Assembly (NCBI RefSeq): GCF_007991175.1
Contig: NZ_BJXV01000020.1
Span: 25,859-89,858 of the forward strand
Length of the DNA: 64,000 nt
Direction of reading: 5' to 3'
DNA from: Halovibrio variabilis
Lineage (GTDB): Bacteria; Pseudomonadota; Gammaproteobacteria; Pseudomonadales; Halomonadaceae
Shown here: one piece after another, positions 1 to 9,226 of the stretch
Numbering within the stretch: the first letter of the stretch is position 1
Layout: each line of letters begins with the position of its first letter
Position numbers and translations under genes: made by a program
Notes under the pieces: model-generated
The model's input: only the letters and a program-made list of their open reading frames with translations
What the model was told of the DNA's origin: nothing
Databases searched by the model: none

Positions 1-16
1 AAGCTATATGTTTAAC

Positions 17-58
17 AGACTGTTAAACATAGACTGTTAAACATAGACTGTTAAACAA
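17..58. repeat. Three tandem 14-bp repeats
   Basis: The unit agactgttaaacat occurs three times head to tail (17-30, 31-44, 45-58; the last ends in aa). The first copy also forms an inverted repeat with gtttaaca at 10-17, giving GTTTAACA-GAC-TGTTAAAC. Such an arrangement could be an operator or slippage product; nothing in the window shows which. Confidence 0.8.
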
Positions 59-138
59 AGTTCTCTCCCTTCTTTGCTACATCGCTCCGGTAAGTGACGG
101 TAGGCGATAAACTGAGTGAGCTGGCGTGCTCCACCTGG

Positions 139-161
139 GTCCCCTTCGGGGGACTTTTTTT
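139..161 (+). terminator. Rho-independent terminator of an upstream gene
   Basis: A perfect 6-bp stem gtcccc/ggggac closed by a TTCG tetraloop (139-154) is followed by a run of seven T. It ends a transcript that enters from the left of the window. Confidence 0.8.
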
Positions 162-196
162 ATGCGTGGATTTTATGCGTGGATTTTATGCGTGGA
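158..196. repeat. Three tandem 13-bp repeats
   Basis: The unit ttttatgcgtgga is repeated three times without gaps (158-170, 171-183, 184-196), directly after the terminator. It is probably a slippage array; no function is visible. Confidence 0.8.
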
Positions 197-242
197 AAAA
201 TTATCAGGGGTGAATTACCTATAACGATATTTTACAGAATGT

Positions 243-271
243 TTGGAAACACTGTTCTAATACTATATACT
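243..271 (+). promoter_or_regulatory. Probable sigma70 promoter for the OmpW-like gene
   Basis: TTGGAA (243-248) and TATACT (266-271) are separated by 17 bp in an AT-rich stretch, about 75 bp before the coding start at 349. No second gene could use it. Confidence 0.5.
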
Positions 272-348
272 GTATAGGTAAGCCGGATATCCGGCACTGC
301 AATACCTAAGCGCAAGGAACTGCGCGCAGCGATAATAGGATGACCCTG

Positions 349-945
349 ATGAGTAATATGAAATTAATTTCTGCCGCTGTAATCACTGCTGGTTTCGCAC
401 TGGCAAGCCAAGCGGCTCTCGCTTATAACGCCGGTGACGTTTTCGTCCGTGGTGGCGTTGCCCAAACGGATACGGGTTCAGGTAATGGCGATGTAGCGGG
501 CGAATCACTGAGCGTAGATGAAGCACGTGGCTTCACCTTCGGCGCTGGTTACCTGTTGACTGATAAGGTTGGTGTTGAACTCAACAGCTCTGAGAAATTT
601 GAGCATGACCTCAGCACTGCCACTCAAAGCGATGCAGGTAGCGTTGATCGCCTGCCGGTTAACCTGATGGTGAACTACTATCCGATGGGCGGCCTGGATT
701 CACGCGTACAGCCTTACGTTGGCGCCGGTCTGAACTACACGCGCTTCTCTGGTGAGCCAAGCGGTTTGGACATTGACGACAGTTACGGCGCGATTGGTCA
801 AGTGGGTGTGGATCTGGCCGTAACTGATAATATTATGCTTAATGGTTACGCAAGCTACGCGGACGTTAACGCAGACATCAGCGGTGGTGGTGAAGTCGAT
901 ATGGAGCCAGTCACCGTTGGCGGCGGCGTTACCTACCGCTTCTAG
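349..945 (+). CDS. OmpW family outer membrane beta-barrel protein
   Basis: Small porin-like protein of about 198 residues, predicted to form an 8-stranded barrel in the outer membrane. The start at 349 is preferred over the ATG at 340 because AGGA at 337-340 is well spaced for it, and a third ATG at 358 begins the clear signal peptide that ends in SQAALA before YNAGD. Family signs are the GAGLNYTRF strand, the alternating D-N-G turns and the terminal aromatic (YRF) used for insertion by the Bam complex. The surface is rich in Asp and Glu, as usual in halophiles. It stands alone between a promoter and a strong terminator. The OmpW family is linked to small hydrophobic solutes and osmotic stress, but the substrate here is unknown. 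Confidence 0.85.
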   Translation: MSNMKLISAAVITAGFALASQAALAYNAGDVFVRGGVAQTDTGSGNGDVAGESLSVDEARGFTFGAGYLLTDKVGVELNSSEKFEHDLSTATQSDAGSVDRLPVNLMVNYYPMGGLDSRVQPYVGAGLNYTRFSGEPSGLDIDDSYGAIGQVGVDLAVTDNIMLNGYASYADVNADISGGGEVDMEPVTVGGGVTYRF

Positions 946-972
946 GCTTAAATTGCTGCAGCATCGTCAATC

Positions 973-1005
973 AACGCCCGGCCTTGCGCCGGGCGTTGTG
1001 CGTTT
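973..1005 (+). terminator. Rho-independent terminator after the OmpW-like gene
   Basis: A 10-bp perfect stem aacgcccggc/gccgggcgtt (973-982 and 988-997) with a 5-nt loop is followed by gtgcgtttt, 28 bp after the stop codon. Confidence 0.75.
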
Positions 1006-1046
1006 TAGGGGATAGAAAAGCGCTTCTTCGGTAATAGAAGGGAGCG

Positions 1047-2360
1047 TTAGGGGGTTAGCTTTTTATAGCCGCTTTCTGTCACCGCCACGTTATCTTCGAT
1101 GCGGATACCGCCACAGGGCATAAGCTGATCGACCAACGGCCAGTTAATAGCCACTGAGGTATCGCGCAGTGGGGCAAGTAGCATATTAATAAAATACAAC
1201 CCAGGCTCAACGGTGACGACCATGCCTGGGCGCAGCGTCCGTGTTAGTCGCAATGCAGGGTGCTGCTCGGGCGCAGGGGCGGGTGTGCCATCCGAGTGGC
1301 GTAATCCAGCCACATCGTGGACTTGCAGGCCCAGCGAGTGGCCCAGCCCGTGGGGGCAGAATGCTGTCGTGACGCCATCTTCAACCGCTTGTTCGGCGGT
1401 GCCTTTGTAGAGAGCGTGGGCGACTAAAATTTCCCCTAGCTGGTAATGCATCTGTTCGTGAAGGGTAACAAAGTTCACTCCTGGAGCGACCCCTTTTAGC
1501 AGCTCGTCTTTTAACTCATGCATCGCGTTAACCAGTTCGCCAAACACCGCGGGGGCGTCGGGGCCTGCATACGTGCGGGTAATGTCAGCGCAATAACCGC
1601 GGAACCGACGGCCCGCATCGACTAACAGGCTGTAACGGTGCTTAGGGGCGTTAAGAGCGTAGTGTTGGTAGTGGAGAACACCGGCATGCTCATTTAAACC
1701 AATAATATTTTGATAGGGTACATGGGACTCGCGCTGACGGCTGGCCGTTAGGTAGGCCAGTTGAATATCCAACTCACTGGCGGCACCTATAAAAGCGGCT
1801 TGTGCTGCCTGGTGGCCCGCTATCGCTAAGCGGTTGGCTTCACGTATACAGGCAATTTCATAGGGTGTTTTAAACAGACGTAGCTCGTCAAGGGCACGAA
1901 GAAGGCGCTCGGGCTGAAAGGCTGCTTTTGACGTCGGCTGGTTGCTGGTAGTGAGTGGCTCAATGTCGCCAATAATCGCGGCATTTGCGCTTAACGGCGG
2001 CGTGATTTTGTCACTGCCTAGTTTGTCACTACATAGGTGAACGTCGAACTCGGCGACCCATGGCTCATCCGGCAGTTGGGTCGGTAAGTGCCAAAAATCC
2101 GTCGGCGCATATAAGTAAAGCTGGGGGCGCTTTTCTGGCTGAATAACCAGCCAGCTGTGCTGCACATCGGCTAAGCCTACCCAATGCATAAAATGCCCGT
2201 AGGTTTGAAAGGGAGGCGCCTGGTCGTCGGCAAAATGTTCCCTGGCGTGACCACTGTAAATCGCCAAGCTATCAACCCCTTGGTCAGCCAAAATAGTCGC
2301 ATAAGCACGCTGTAATTGTGCGACATGATCGAGTTGCAGGTTAAACAGAGTGGTCGACAT
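1047..2360 (-). CDS. pepQ: Xaa-Pro dipeptidase (prolidase)
   Basis: M24 metallopeptidase of 437 residues that splits dipeptides with C-terminal proline in the cytoplasm. The length is close to E. coli PepQ. The N-terminal half (about 1-160) is the creatinase-like domain and the C-terminal half the pita-bread catalytic domain. The five metal ligands are visible: Asp248 (VDAG), Asp259 (ADITRTY), His341 in PHGLGH, Glu385 (VEPG) and Glu422 (RIEDN). It lies 13 bp after the LysR gene and is the last gene in the same direction as the dipeptide transporter, so it probably hydrolyses the imported peptides. PepQ also has organophosphate hydrolase side activity in some species, which cannot be judged from here. 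Confidence 0.93.
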   Translation of the reverse strand: MSTTLFNLQLDHVAQLQRAYATILADQGVDSLAIYSGHAREHFADDQAPPFQTYGHFMHWVGLADVQHSWLVIQPEKRPQLYLYAPTDFWHLPTQLPDEPWVAEFDVHLCSDKLGSDKITPPLSANAAIIGDIEPLTTSNQPTSKAAFQPERLLRALDELRLFKTPYEIACIREANRLAIAGHQAAQAAFIGAASELDIQLAYLTASRQRESHVPYQNIIGLNEHAGVLHYQHYALNAPKHRYSLLVDAGRRFRGYCADITRTYAGPDAPAVFGELVNAMHELKDELLKGVAPGVNFVTLHEQMHYQLGEILVAHALYKGTAEQAVEDGVTTAFCPHGLGHSLGLQVHDVAGLRHSDGTPAPAPEQHPALRLTRTLRPGMVVTVEPGLYFINMLLAPLRDTSVAINWPLVDQLMPCGGIRIEDNVAVTESGYKKLTP

Positions 2361-2373
2361 GCAAAAGTGTTCC

Positions 2374-3285
2374 TCAAGTGCGTGGAGAGGCGAGTTCGCT
2401 CCAGAACCCGTCGAGTTCAGCGTGGCGATGCGTCTGGTGCCGGTAGAGCCTTAGCTCCATGGGCACATCCCAGCGGCTATCGCCTGCCCTTACCAGCGTG
2501 CCCTGGGCAAGCTCGGCGGCGACGTTGCGCTCTGGCAGCCAGCTCATGCCGTAGCCCAGCAGCACCAGCTCTTTAATACCCGCCGCGTAGAGATTTTCAC
2601 TCTGCGCGTTTAAGTAGGTGCTTTGAGGGAGTCTGGCCAAGTGCGCTTTAACGGCAGACCCCAGCAAACCACGCTTGGGGTAGGCAAGCCAGGGCACCGG
2701 TTGGTGGCGTGAACCCGGCAGCAGCGCGCGCGGTTCTCCGGCTGGGTTCAGCCCCGTCACCGGAATCAATCGTTCATGACCGATGACGCGATGGGTGCAG
2801 GCACTGGTGTCAATATCCAGGTCGCAGCGCCCAATCGGCCAGTAGCAGATCGCCAGGTCGCACTCGGCCCGGGTTAAGGCTTGAAAGTAGTCACTCGCCA
2901 CCCAGCCGGTCGCCCGCAAATAAGGCTGTACGCGATCCTGCCAGCCGGTGGAAGCCAGCCATTCGGGTAAAAAATGCGCCAGCAGGCTTTGCGGTGCAGC
3001 CACCATAATCCGCCGCTTTTGGCCGGCATTAATCTCGCGCACACGTTCACGGGTCAGCCTTACTCGCTCGGTCACTTGTTCACACAGGGTTAAAAATTCA
3101 TCCCCTGCGGGGGTCAGCGAGAGCGGCAGCGTTTGTCGGTTAATCAGCGTCACCCCCATCTCCTCCTCAAGCAACTTAATGCGTCGGGAGAAAGTCGGTT
3201 GGGTGACGTGCTGATCATCTGCTGCGCGTGAGAAATGCCGCGTTCTGGCCAGGGCAATAAAATCTTCTAGCCAGCGAATTTCCAT
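2374..3285 (-). CDS. LysR family regulator, HypT (YjiE)-like
   Basis: Transcription regulator of 303 residues with an N-terminal winged helix-turn-helix (about 1-60, with the typical HFSRAAD...TQPTFSRRI pattern) and a LysR substrate-binding domain. The first 60 residues and the C-terminal pattern GYGMSWLPE recall E. coli HypT, a hypochlorite-responsive regulator, rather than classic amino-acid LysR proteins. The gene sits between the peptide transporter and pepQ on the same strand, with short gaps (49 and 13 bp). It may therefore control this operon; regulation by oxidants is only a family-based guess. LysR regulators are usually divergent from their targets, so a co-directional place inside the operon is less common. 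Confidence 0.85.
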   Translation of the reverse strand: MEIRWLEDFIALARTRHFSRAADDQHVTQPTFSRRIKLLEEEMGVTLINRQTLPLSLTPAGDEFLTLCEQVTERVRLTRERVREINAGQKRRIMVAAPQSLLAHFLPEWLASTGWQDRVQPYLRATGWVASDYFQALTRAECDLAICYWPIGRCDLDIDTSACTHRVIGHERLIPVTGLNPAGEPRALLPGSRHQPVPWLAYPKRGLLGSAVKAHLARLPQSTYLNAQSENLYAAGIKELVLLGYGMSWLPERNVAAELAQGTLVRAGDSRWDVPMELRLYRHQTHRHAELDGFWSELASPRT

Positions 3286-3334
3286 GCGCTACCTCTTAGC
3301 ATCTGGGGTCGCTGTGTCCAATAGGGCACGCGGT

Positions 3335-4396
3335 TCATAGGCGTCCTTCTTCGACAGCGTGGCACGCTACACGGGTTCCGTCATTCTGGGTTTGCAGCAC
3401 GGGAATTTCCTGCTTACAGCGCGTATTGGCATGCGGGCAGCGGCCGTGGAACACGCAGCCACTCGGCAAGTTAACCGGGGTTGGCACCTCACCGGTAAGA
3501 CGAATGTGCTGAGGGCGGTCATCTTTTAGCCGCGGAATCGCCGAAAGAAGCGCCTGGGTGTAAGGATGGCGCGGCTTGTCAAACAGCGTCGCCGTGCTGG
3601 CAATTTCACACACTGTACCTAAGTACATCACCGCCACGCGGGTGCCAAAGTGCTCGACCACGGCTAAGTCGTGGGTGATAAACAGATAGGTCAGGTTGCG
3701 CGCTTGCTGGGCTTCCATCAGCAGATTGAGCACCTGGGCTTGAATCGAGACGTCCAGCGCGGAAATAGGCTCATCGGCGACGATAAACTCAGGGTCAACG
3801 GCCAGGGCGCGAGCAATGGCGATACGTTGGCGCTGACCGCCGGAGAACTCGTGGCCAAAGCGCATGCCCCAGTCCGGGTCGATGCCCACCGAGTGCATGA
3901 CATCTTCCACCTTGTCGACAATCTGTGCCCGTTTCCAATCCGGGTGGTGCAGGCGCAGCGGCTCTTCCAGGGTTTGCTGAATGGTCATGCGTGGGTTGAG
4001 CGACGCATAGGGGTTCTGGAAAATCATCTGCATGCGCTTACGATAGGGCAGTAGCTGGCGCGAGCTTAAGTTGTCAATGCGGTTGCCGTCGTAGCGAATT
4101 TCCCCCTCAGACGGCGTAAGCAGCCCCATCACCGTGCGCGCTACGGTGGATTTGCCACAGCCGGACTCGCCCACCACGCATAGGGCTTCGCCGCGTTTGA
4201 TATCCAAATTGACACCGTTAATCGCGTGGACGTGCTCCTGGTGGCGAACCAGCTTGCCGCCTTTAAAGCGCAGCTGCTCGAGGAAGTCGCCGGATAGCGA
4301 GAAACGCTTTTTCAGATCGCGAATCTGCAGCAGCGAGTCAGCGCTCTCTTCGTTCTGAGTGGGGGGCACGTTAAGCGTTTGTGCAGGGGCACTCAT
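3335..4396 (-). CDS. dppF: Peptide ABC transporter ATP-binding protein (DppF-like)
   Basis: ATPase of 353 residues that powers di/oligopeptide import with the partner ATPase encoded upstream. Walker A is GESGCGKST at about 77-85, the signature motif is FSGGQRQRIA near 184-193, and Walker B is FIVADEPISALD. The C-terminus has the oligopeptide-transporter extension with the PSGCxFHxRC motif, which in this family can carry an iron-sulphur cluster. It overlaps the upstream ATPase by 4 bp. dppF is preferred to oppF because of the gene order, though the exact peptide size range is not readable from sequence. Confidence 0.9.
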   Translation of the reverse strand: MSAPAQTLNVPPTQNEESADSLLQIRDLKKRFSLSGDFLEQLRFKGGKLVRHQEHVHAINGVNLDIKRGEALCVVGESGCGKSTVARTVMGLLTPSEGEIRYDGNRIDNLSSRQLLPYRKRMQMIFQNPYASLNPRMTIQQTLEEPLRLHHPDWKRAQIVDKVEDVMHSVGIDPDWGMRFGHEFSGGQRQRIAIARALAVDPEFIVADEPISALDVSIQAQVLNLLMEAQQARNLTYLFITHDLAVVEHFGTRVAVMYLGTVCEIASTATLFDKPRHPYTQALLSAIPRLKDDRPQHIRLTGEVPTPVNLPSGCVFHGRCPHANTRCKQEIPVLQTQNDGTRVACHAVEEGRL

Positions 4397-5409
4397 AAGG
4401 TTTCTTCCTTCAAACGGCGATCTTCAAGCATTTCAGCCACCATGTGACACGCCACCTGGCAGTTGCCGGATTCGACAAACCCAGGCACCTGCTGGGTGCA
4501 GGCGGGGCGTGGCTGGCCGTCGGCGCGGTTGATAAAGTCGCAGCGTGGGTGAAAGGCGCAGCCGCTCGGCAGGTTTGAAAGCGACGGCATGCTGCCGCGG
4601 ATCTGGTTGAGCTTTTCGCCGGGCGTGGCCATCTGCGGCAGGGCGTTGATTAACCCTTGGGTATAGGGGTGTTGCGGGTCGTTAATGATTTCCCGGGTGG
4701 GGCCTTGTTCAATCACCCGGCCCGCGTACATCACCAGCATACGCTGGGTGACCTGGCTGACCACCCCCAGGTCGTGGGTAATGAGAATCAGGCCTACGTT
4801 GTGCTGCTCGCAAAGATCCAGCAGCAACGCCATGATCTCGGCTTGAATCGTTACATCAAGCGCCGTAGTCGGCTCGTCGGCAATGATGATGTCGGGGTCG
4901 AGTAGCAGCGCAATGGCGATAATAATCCGCTGGCGCATACCGCCGGATAGCTCATGAGGATACTGATCCAAACGCGTTTCCGGCGAGGGGATTTGTACCT
5001 GTTGCAGCTTATCCAAGGCAATCGCGCGAGCCTCCTTGGAGGCAATGCGCCGGTGGGCTTTTAAGCATTCAACCATCTGTTCGCCAATCGATAACACCGG
5101 GTTGAGCGTCATCATTGGGTCTTGAAAGATCATCGAAATGCGATTGCCGCGTACTTTGCGCAGGCCGCGCTCGGACAGGCGGTTAAGCACCTGCCCATCG
5201 AAGGTGACGCTGCCACCGGCGATAAAGCCCGGCTTGGCGATTAAGTTGAGCAGCGAGAACGCGGCGACTGACTTGCCCGCGCCAGACTCACCGACAATGC
5301 CTAAGCGCTCACCGCGCTCAAGGCTAAAACTAATATCGCGCAGGGCATGGACATCGCCATGGCGCAGCGCAAAGCGGACATCGAGGTTGTTGACGTCAAG
5401 TAGTGCCAT
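4393..5409 (-). CDS. dppD: Peptide ABC transporter ATP-binding protein (DppD-like)
   Basis: First of two ATPases (338 residues) of the dipeptide importer. Walker A GESGAGKS lies at about 40-47, the signature LSGGMRQRI follows the Q-loop motif [10 protein letters not shown], and Walker B is [12 protein letters not shown]. The C-terminal oligopeptide extension again shows [10 protein letters not shown]. It starts 7 bp after dppC ends and overlaps dppF by 4 bp, so the two ATPases are translated in step and probably form a heterodimer. Confidence 0.9.
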   Translation of the reverse strand: MALLDVNNLDVRFALRHGDVHALRDISFSLERGERLGIVGESGAGKSVAAFSLLNLIAKPGFIAGGSVTFDGQVLNRLSERGLRKVRGNRISMIFQDPMMTLNPVLSIGEQMVECLKAHRRIASKEARAIALDKLQQVQIPSPETRLDQYPHELSGGMRQRIIIAIALLLDPDIIIADEPTTALDVTIQAEIMALLLDLCEQHNVGLILITHDLGVVSQVTQRMLVMYAGRVIEQGPTREIINDPQHPYTQGLINALPQMATPGEKLNQIRGSMPSLSNLPSGCAFHPRCDFINRADGQPRPACTQQVPGFVESGNCQVACHMVAEMLEDRRLKEETL

Positions 5410-5416
5410 GGTGTCC

Positions 5417-6358
5417 TCAGCCTTTGTAGAGTCGTGGGTTCATGACATCACGCAGCCAATCGCCGAGTAGATTGATCGACAACACCAGTACGACGAGTAC
5501 CGCCCCGGGAATCAAGGTGATCCACCAGGAGCCGGACTGGATGTAGTCAAAGCCCGATTTGATCAACGAGCCCAGCGACGGGTGTGTCTCCGGCATCCCC
5601 AGCCCCAGAAACGACAGCGCCGCCTCTGAAATGATCGCATTGGCAATCTGCACGGTGGAGATAACAAAAATCGGCGATAGGGTGTTGGGCAGCACATGGC
5701 GGAACATAATCCGTTTGCTGCGCAGGCCCATCACGCGGGCGGCATCCACGTACTCTTTGTTTTTCTCTGCCAGCACCGAGGCGCGCACGGTACGGGCATA
5801 TTGTGGCCATTCAGCCAGCCCGATAATCAGGATCAGCATCATTACCGCGTATTGGCTATAGAAGGCGCTGCCCATGGTGGCTTTGACCAGGGCGCCCACC
5901 ACGATAGCGACCATCAAGGTCGAGAACGACAGCTGAATATCGGCAAGGCGCATCAACAGTGTATCCACGCGCCCGCCAAGGTACCCCGCCATTAGGCCAA
6001 AGGTAACGCCCAGTAGCGATTGCAGAAACACCGCGCCAAAGCCAATTAGCAGTGAGACGCGGGTGCCATAGAGCACAATCGACCATAAGTCGCGGCCTTG
6101 CGCATCGGTGCCCAAGGCATAGCGATCATCGGCGCCATCAATCCAGAAAGGTGGCAGCTCAGACGACATGATGTCGATCTGGGCGAGGTCGTAAGGGTTG
6201 GTTGGCGCTATCAGCGGTGCGGCAAAGGCGGCAATCACCATAAAGATAAACACAGCCAGGCAGAGCTGGGCAGTGCGGTCACGTTTAAAGCTGTACCACA
6301 TGTAGGAGTCGCGCAGGCGCTCCCAGCGGCTGGGTGAAGCATTGGTCGTCGTGGTCAT
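5417..6358 (-). CDS. dppC: Peptide ABC transporter permease (DppC-like)
   Basis: Inner-membrane permease of 313 residues. It has an N-terminal OppC-type extension, a first membrane helix at about 30-50, and the BPD_transp_1 core with five more helices. The EAA loop that contacts the ATPases reads YVDAARVMGLRSKRIMFRHVLPN near residue 200. The start codon overlaps the end of dppB by 4 bp, and the pair forms the heterodimeric channel. Confidence 0.92.
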   Translation of the reverse strand: MTTTTNASPSRWERLRDSYMWYSFKRDRTAQLCLAVFIFMVIAAFAAPLIAPTNPYDLAQIDIMSSELPPFWIDGADDRYALGTDAQGRDLWSIVLYGTRVSLLIGFGAVFLQSLLGVTFGLMAGYLGGRVDTLLMRLADIQLSFSTLMVAIVVGALVKATMGSAFYSQYAVMMLILIIGLAEWPQYARTVRASVLAEKNKEYVDAARVMGLRSKRIMFRHVLPNTLSPIFVISTVQIANAIISEAALSFLGLGMPETHPSLGSLIKSGFDYIQSGSWWITLIPGAVLVVLVLSINLLGDWLRDVMNPRLYKG

Positions 6359-7416
6359 GCGGGCTTCCCAGTCAGTTTAACGGTGGGGTTCACCATGCCG
6401 TAGATCAGATCCACAATCGTATTGGTGACCACAAATATGACGCCGACAATCATCAGGTAGGAGACGATGAGCGGAATATCGGCACGATTAATCGCATCCA
6501 AAAACATCAAGCCCATGCCGGGCCATTGGAAAACGGTTTCGGTCAAAATGGTGTAGGCCACCATGGTGCCAATCTGCACGCCCCCCACAGTAATCACCGG
6601 CAGCATGGTGTTCTTGAGGGCATGGACAAAATACACCCGACGCATGGAGATGCCTTTGGCCCGCGCGTATTTCACATACTCCGACTGCAGCACTTCCATC
6701 ATTTCAGCGCGGATCAGGCGAATAAACAGCGGTAGCATGATAGAGGCCAGCGAGACGGCCGGAAGTACTAAGTGTTGTAGGCCATTCCAGGTGGCCAGAT
6801 TGGTATCCCAGTTACCCACGACGTTGACCAGTTCATAGCCACGGCCAAAGGAGGGCATATTGCCTTCGGTGGAGAACAAAGCATTCAGCCACGCCCCCCA
6901 GCCGGTACTTTCGGGGAAAAGCGTCACGGTAACGCCAATGGCGAAAATTTGAATCAGTACGATGGCGGTCAAAAACACCGGAATGGAGATGCCGATAATC
7001 GATACGCCCATAAACAGTCGTGAAATCGGTGAACGCGGTTTAATGGCGCTATACACACCGATGGGGACTGAAAACAGCACAATGATCAGCGTTGACGCAA
7101 ACACCAGCTCCAGCGTCGCTGGCAAGTGGCGGGCAATCACTTCTAACGCCGGTTCCCGGTAGAAATACGAATTGCCAAAATCGCCTTGAACGGCGTTTTT
7201 GGCAAAGCGAACGTATTGGACCAGGAAGGAGTCATTCAGGCCCAGGCGCTCGCGAATTTCTTCACGTTCGCTTTCCGGCACCGACTGACCCACCATCTGC
7301 AGTACGGGGTCACCCAGGTTATCCTGGATGGCGAAGGCCAGCACGCTGATGACAAACATCACCAATATCGCGTGCATCAGCCGCTTGATTAAAAAGGCAA
7401 TCATGGCGTACGCCAC
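6355..7416 (-). CDS. dppB: Peptide ABC transporter permease (DppB-like)
   Basis: Permease of 353 residues, with a first membrane helix at about 11-30, then a periplasmic domain containing LGDPVLQMVG and RERLGLNDSF, as in DppB/OppB. The EAA motif is in YVKYARAKGISMRRVYF. It is separated from the binding-protein gene dppA by 197 bp that hold two strong hairpins, so its expression is probably lower than that of dppA. Confidence 0.92.
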   Translation of the reverse strand: MAYAMIAFLIKRLMHAILVMFVISVLAFAIQDNLGDPVLQMVGQSVPESEREEIRERLGLNDSFLVQYVRFAKNAVQGDFGNSYFYREPALEVIARHLPATLELVFASTLIIVLFSVPIGVYSAIKPRSPISRLFMGVSIIGISIPVFLTAIVLIQIFAIGVTVTLFPESTGWGAWLNALFSTEGNMPSFGRGYELVNVVGNWDTNLATWNGLQHLVLPAVSLASIMLPLFIRLIRAEMMEVLQSEYVKYARAKGISMRRVYFVHALKNTMLPVITVGGVQIGTMVAYTILTETVFQWPGMGLMFLDAINRADIPLIVSYLMIVGVIFVVTNTIVDLIYGMVNPTVKLTGKPA

Positions 7417-7492
7417 CTATATAAAGGGTTCAACAAAGGGAGCAGGGGGAGTGTTGTGCAGTGTTCAGCGATGCGAAACGCAAGACAAAAGG

Positions 7493-7522
7493 CTTCGCTC
7501 CCTAAACACTTAGGGAGCGAAG
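7493..7522 (-). terminator. Strong hairpin between dppA and dppB (attenuator or mRNA stabiliser)
   Basis: Thirteen paired bases cttcgctccctaa/ttagggagcgaag with a 4-nt loop. On the minus strand the stem is followed by ccttttgtc, a weak U-rich tail. In binding-protein transporter operons such hairpins keep the binding protein in excess of the membrane parts, by partial termination or by protecting the 3' end. Confidence 0.55.
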
Positions 7523-7580
7523 TATCTTAGCAGCTAATGCTTGCCGTTAATTGTCTTACAGCTAACGCTACGTGACTAGC

Positions 7581-7608
7581 CCAACGCTATATTACTGATT
7601 AGCGTTGG
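7581..7608 (-). other. Second hairpin just after dppA
   Basis: Nine paired bases ccaacgcta/tagcgttgg with a 10-nt loop, starting 5 bp after the dppA stop. It has no U-tract and is better seen as a 3'-end protector than as a terminator. Confidence 0.5.
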
Positions 7609-7613
7609 ATGGT

Positions 7614-9194
7614 TTAGTCGTCGCTGCTGTCAATCACAAGATCGCCCAGGTATGGGAAATCAAGGGCATTGACCACCGGCTCGATATTAACCCCGTCGGT
7701 GGCGGCGTAGGCAAGGTTCTGCCAATGCAGTGTGATATAACCGACGTCTTCGTAGAGCATGGCTTCGGCTTCACGCAGCATCTCATTGCGTTTTTCCAGA
7801 TCGGTTTCGCTATCCGCCGCGGTGACCAGGGCATCGATCTCTTCGTTGCAGTAGCTGCCGTAGTTGTACTGACCGGCACCGGTCTCTTCATCAATGCAGA
7901 AGGTTAGATATTGGAAAAAGTTGGCGGTGTCTTCGGTGTCGGCGTGCCAGCCGATCATCGCCATATCAGACTCACGCGTATCGTACTCAGGCCAATATTG
8001 GGCCAGTGGCATGGTGCGCAGGTCAACGTCAATGTTGATTTGGGCCAGCATGTTCGATACCGCTTGGGCAATCTGCGCATCGTTCACGTAGCGGTTATTC
8101 GGGGCGATCATTTCAATGCTGAAGCCGTCTTCGTAGCCCGCTTCGGCCATTAGCTCCTGGGCACGCTCAATATCGTAGCGTGGTGTTAAATCCGGGTTAT
8201 GGCCGGAGTAACCTTTGGGTGACATCTGTCCGGCTGGATTCGCGAAGCCGCGCATTAGGCGGTCGGCAATGGCCTCTTGGTTAATGGCTAGATCAACCGC
8301 TTGGCGAACGCGGGCATCCTGGAAAGCCTCGACGCGTTCTTCGTTCATTTGAAAGCCAATAATGCGCGTACCGTCAACCGTGACTAGATTGACATCATCG
8401 GCTTCACGTACGCGCTCCAAATCGTTGGGCGGAACGGCGTCAATGAAATCGACGCCACCCGAGAGCAGTGCGGCTACCCGTGAGGCGTTCTCGGCGATGG
8501 GTGTTAGCACAATCCGAGAAACGTTGCCTTCGCTTTCGGTATCCCAGTAATCTTCAAAGCGTTCAAAATCTACCCGTACACCCTGGCGACGGTCGGTGAC
8601 GATGAACGGACCGGTACCGGATACGTTGCGCGAAGCAAAGGAATTTCCAGCCTTAACGATTTCAGCTTTGTCGCTGCCGTCGTCGGTTTCACCGCTGTAG
8701 AACTCGCTATCCATCGGAAAGATGTAGGTCGCCAGGTTAAGTAGCAGCGGGTAAGGCTCGGTGGTGACGATCTCAACGGTGTAGTCGTCAACCGCTTCGG
8801 CGCGGGCCACCGGTTCAAAAATGGCCCGGTAGTCAGGGCTTTCCTTTAAGCGCTCAATGGTCCATACCACGTCTTTAGCGGTGAACTCGTTGCCGGAGTG
8901 GAAGGTAACGCCTTCACGCAGCGTCATCCGCATAGTCGTTTCGTCAACCTGCTCCCACTCGGTGGCCAAGCGTGGCTCAAATTCGAAATCTTTGGTCCAA
9001 CGAATAAGCGGATCAAAAGCCATATGGGAGAAGCGTAGCACGCCGCCAGAGAGCTGTTCATGCAGATCGAGTGTTTCCGGGTCAGCGGAATAACCAATGC
9101 GCAGGGTTTCAGCGCTTGCGGCCATCGGCAGCAACGTCGTACCCGCCACCACGGCACCGATAACGGAAGCCAGTAAGGTCTTCTTGAGCGTCAT
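7614..9194 (-). CDS. dppA: Periplasmic dipeptide/oligopeptide-binding protein (DppA-like)
   Basis: Solute-binding protein of family 5 (SBP_bac_5), about 526 residues. The start at 9194 is chosen because AAGGGA sits 6 bp upstream and the protein then begins with a normal signal peptide (MTLKKTLLAS...) cut after AASA; an upstream ATG at 9227 would add 11 residues and has no ribosome site. The mature protein starts ETLRIGYSADPETLDLH, the usual beginning of this family, and is rich in Asp and Glu. It delivers peptides to the DppBC permease. Family 5 proteins also bind nickel, haem or opines, but the adjacent PepQ favours peptides. Confidence 0.9.
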   Translation of the reverse strand: MTLKKTLLASVIGAVVAGTTLLPMAASAETLRIGYSADPETLDLHEQLSGGVLRFSHMAFDPLIRWTKDFEFEPRLATEWEQVDETTMRMTLREGVTFHSGNEFTAKDVVWTIERLKESPDYRAIFEPVARAEAVDDYTVEIVTTEPYPLLLNLATYIFPMDSEFYSGETDDGSDKAEIVKAGNSFASRNVSGTGPFIVTDRRQGVRVDFERFEDYWDTESEGNVSRIVLTPIAENASRVAALLSGGVDFIDAVPPNDLERVREADDVNLVTVDGTRIIGFQMNEERVEAFQDARVRQAVDLAINQEAIADRLMRGFANPAGQMSPKGYSGHNPDLTPRYDIERAQELMAEAGYEDGFSIEMIAPNNRYVNDAQIAQAVSNMLAQINIDVDLRTMPLAQYWPEYDTRESDMAMIGWHADTEDTANFFQYLTFCIDEETGAGQYNYGSYCNEEIDALVTAADSETDLEKRNEMLREAEAMLYEDVGYITLHWQNLAYAATDGVNIEPVVNALDFPYLGDLVIDSSDD

Positions 9195-9226
9195 ATTCGT
9201 TCCCTTGGATCGTTGTTTATTGTTCA

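Noticed and set aside
17..58. CRISPR-like repeats
   Set aside because: Units of 14 bp follow each other with no spacers, and no cas gene is near.
60..140. tRNA gene before the first terminator
   Set aside because: No T-loop GTTCRA pattern or cloverleaf could be found.
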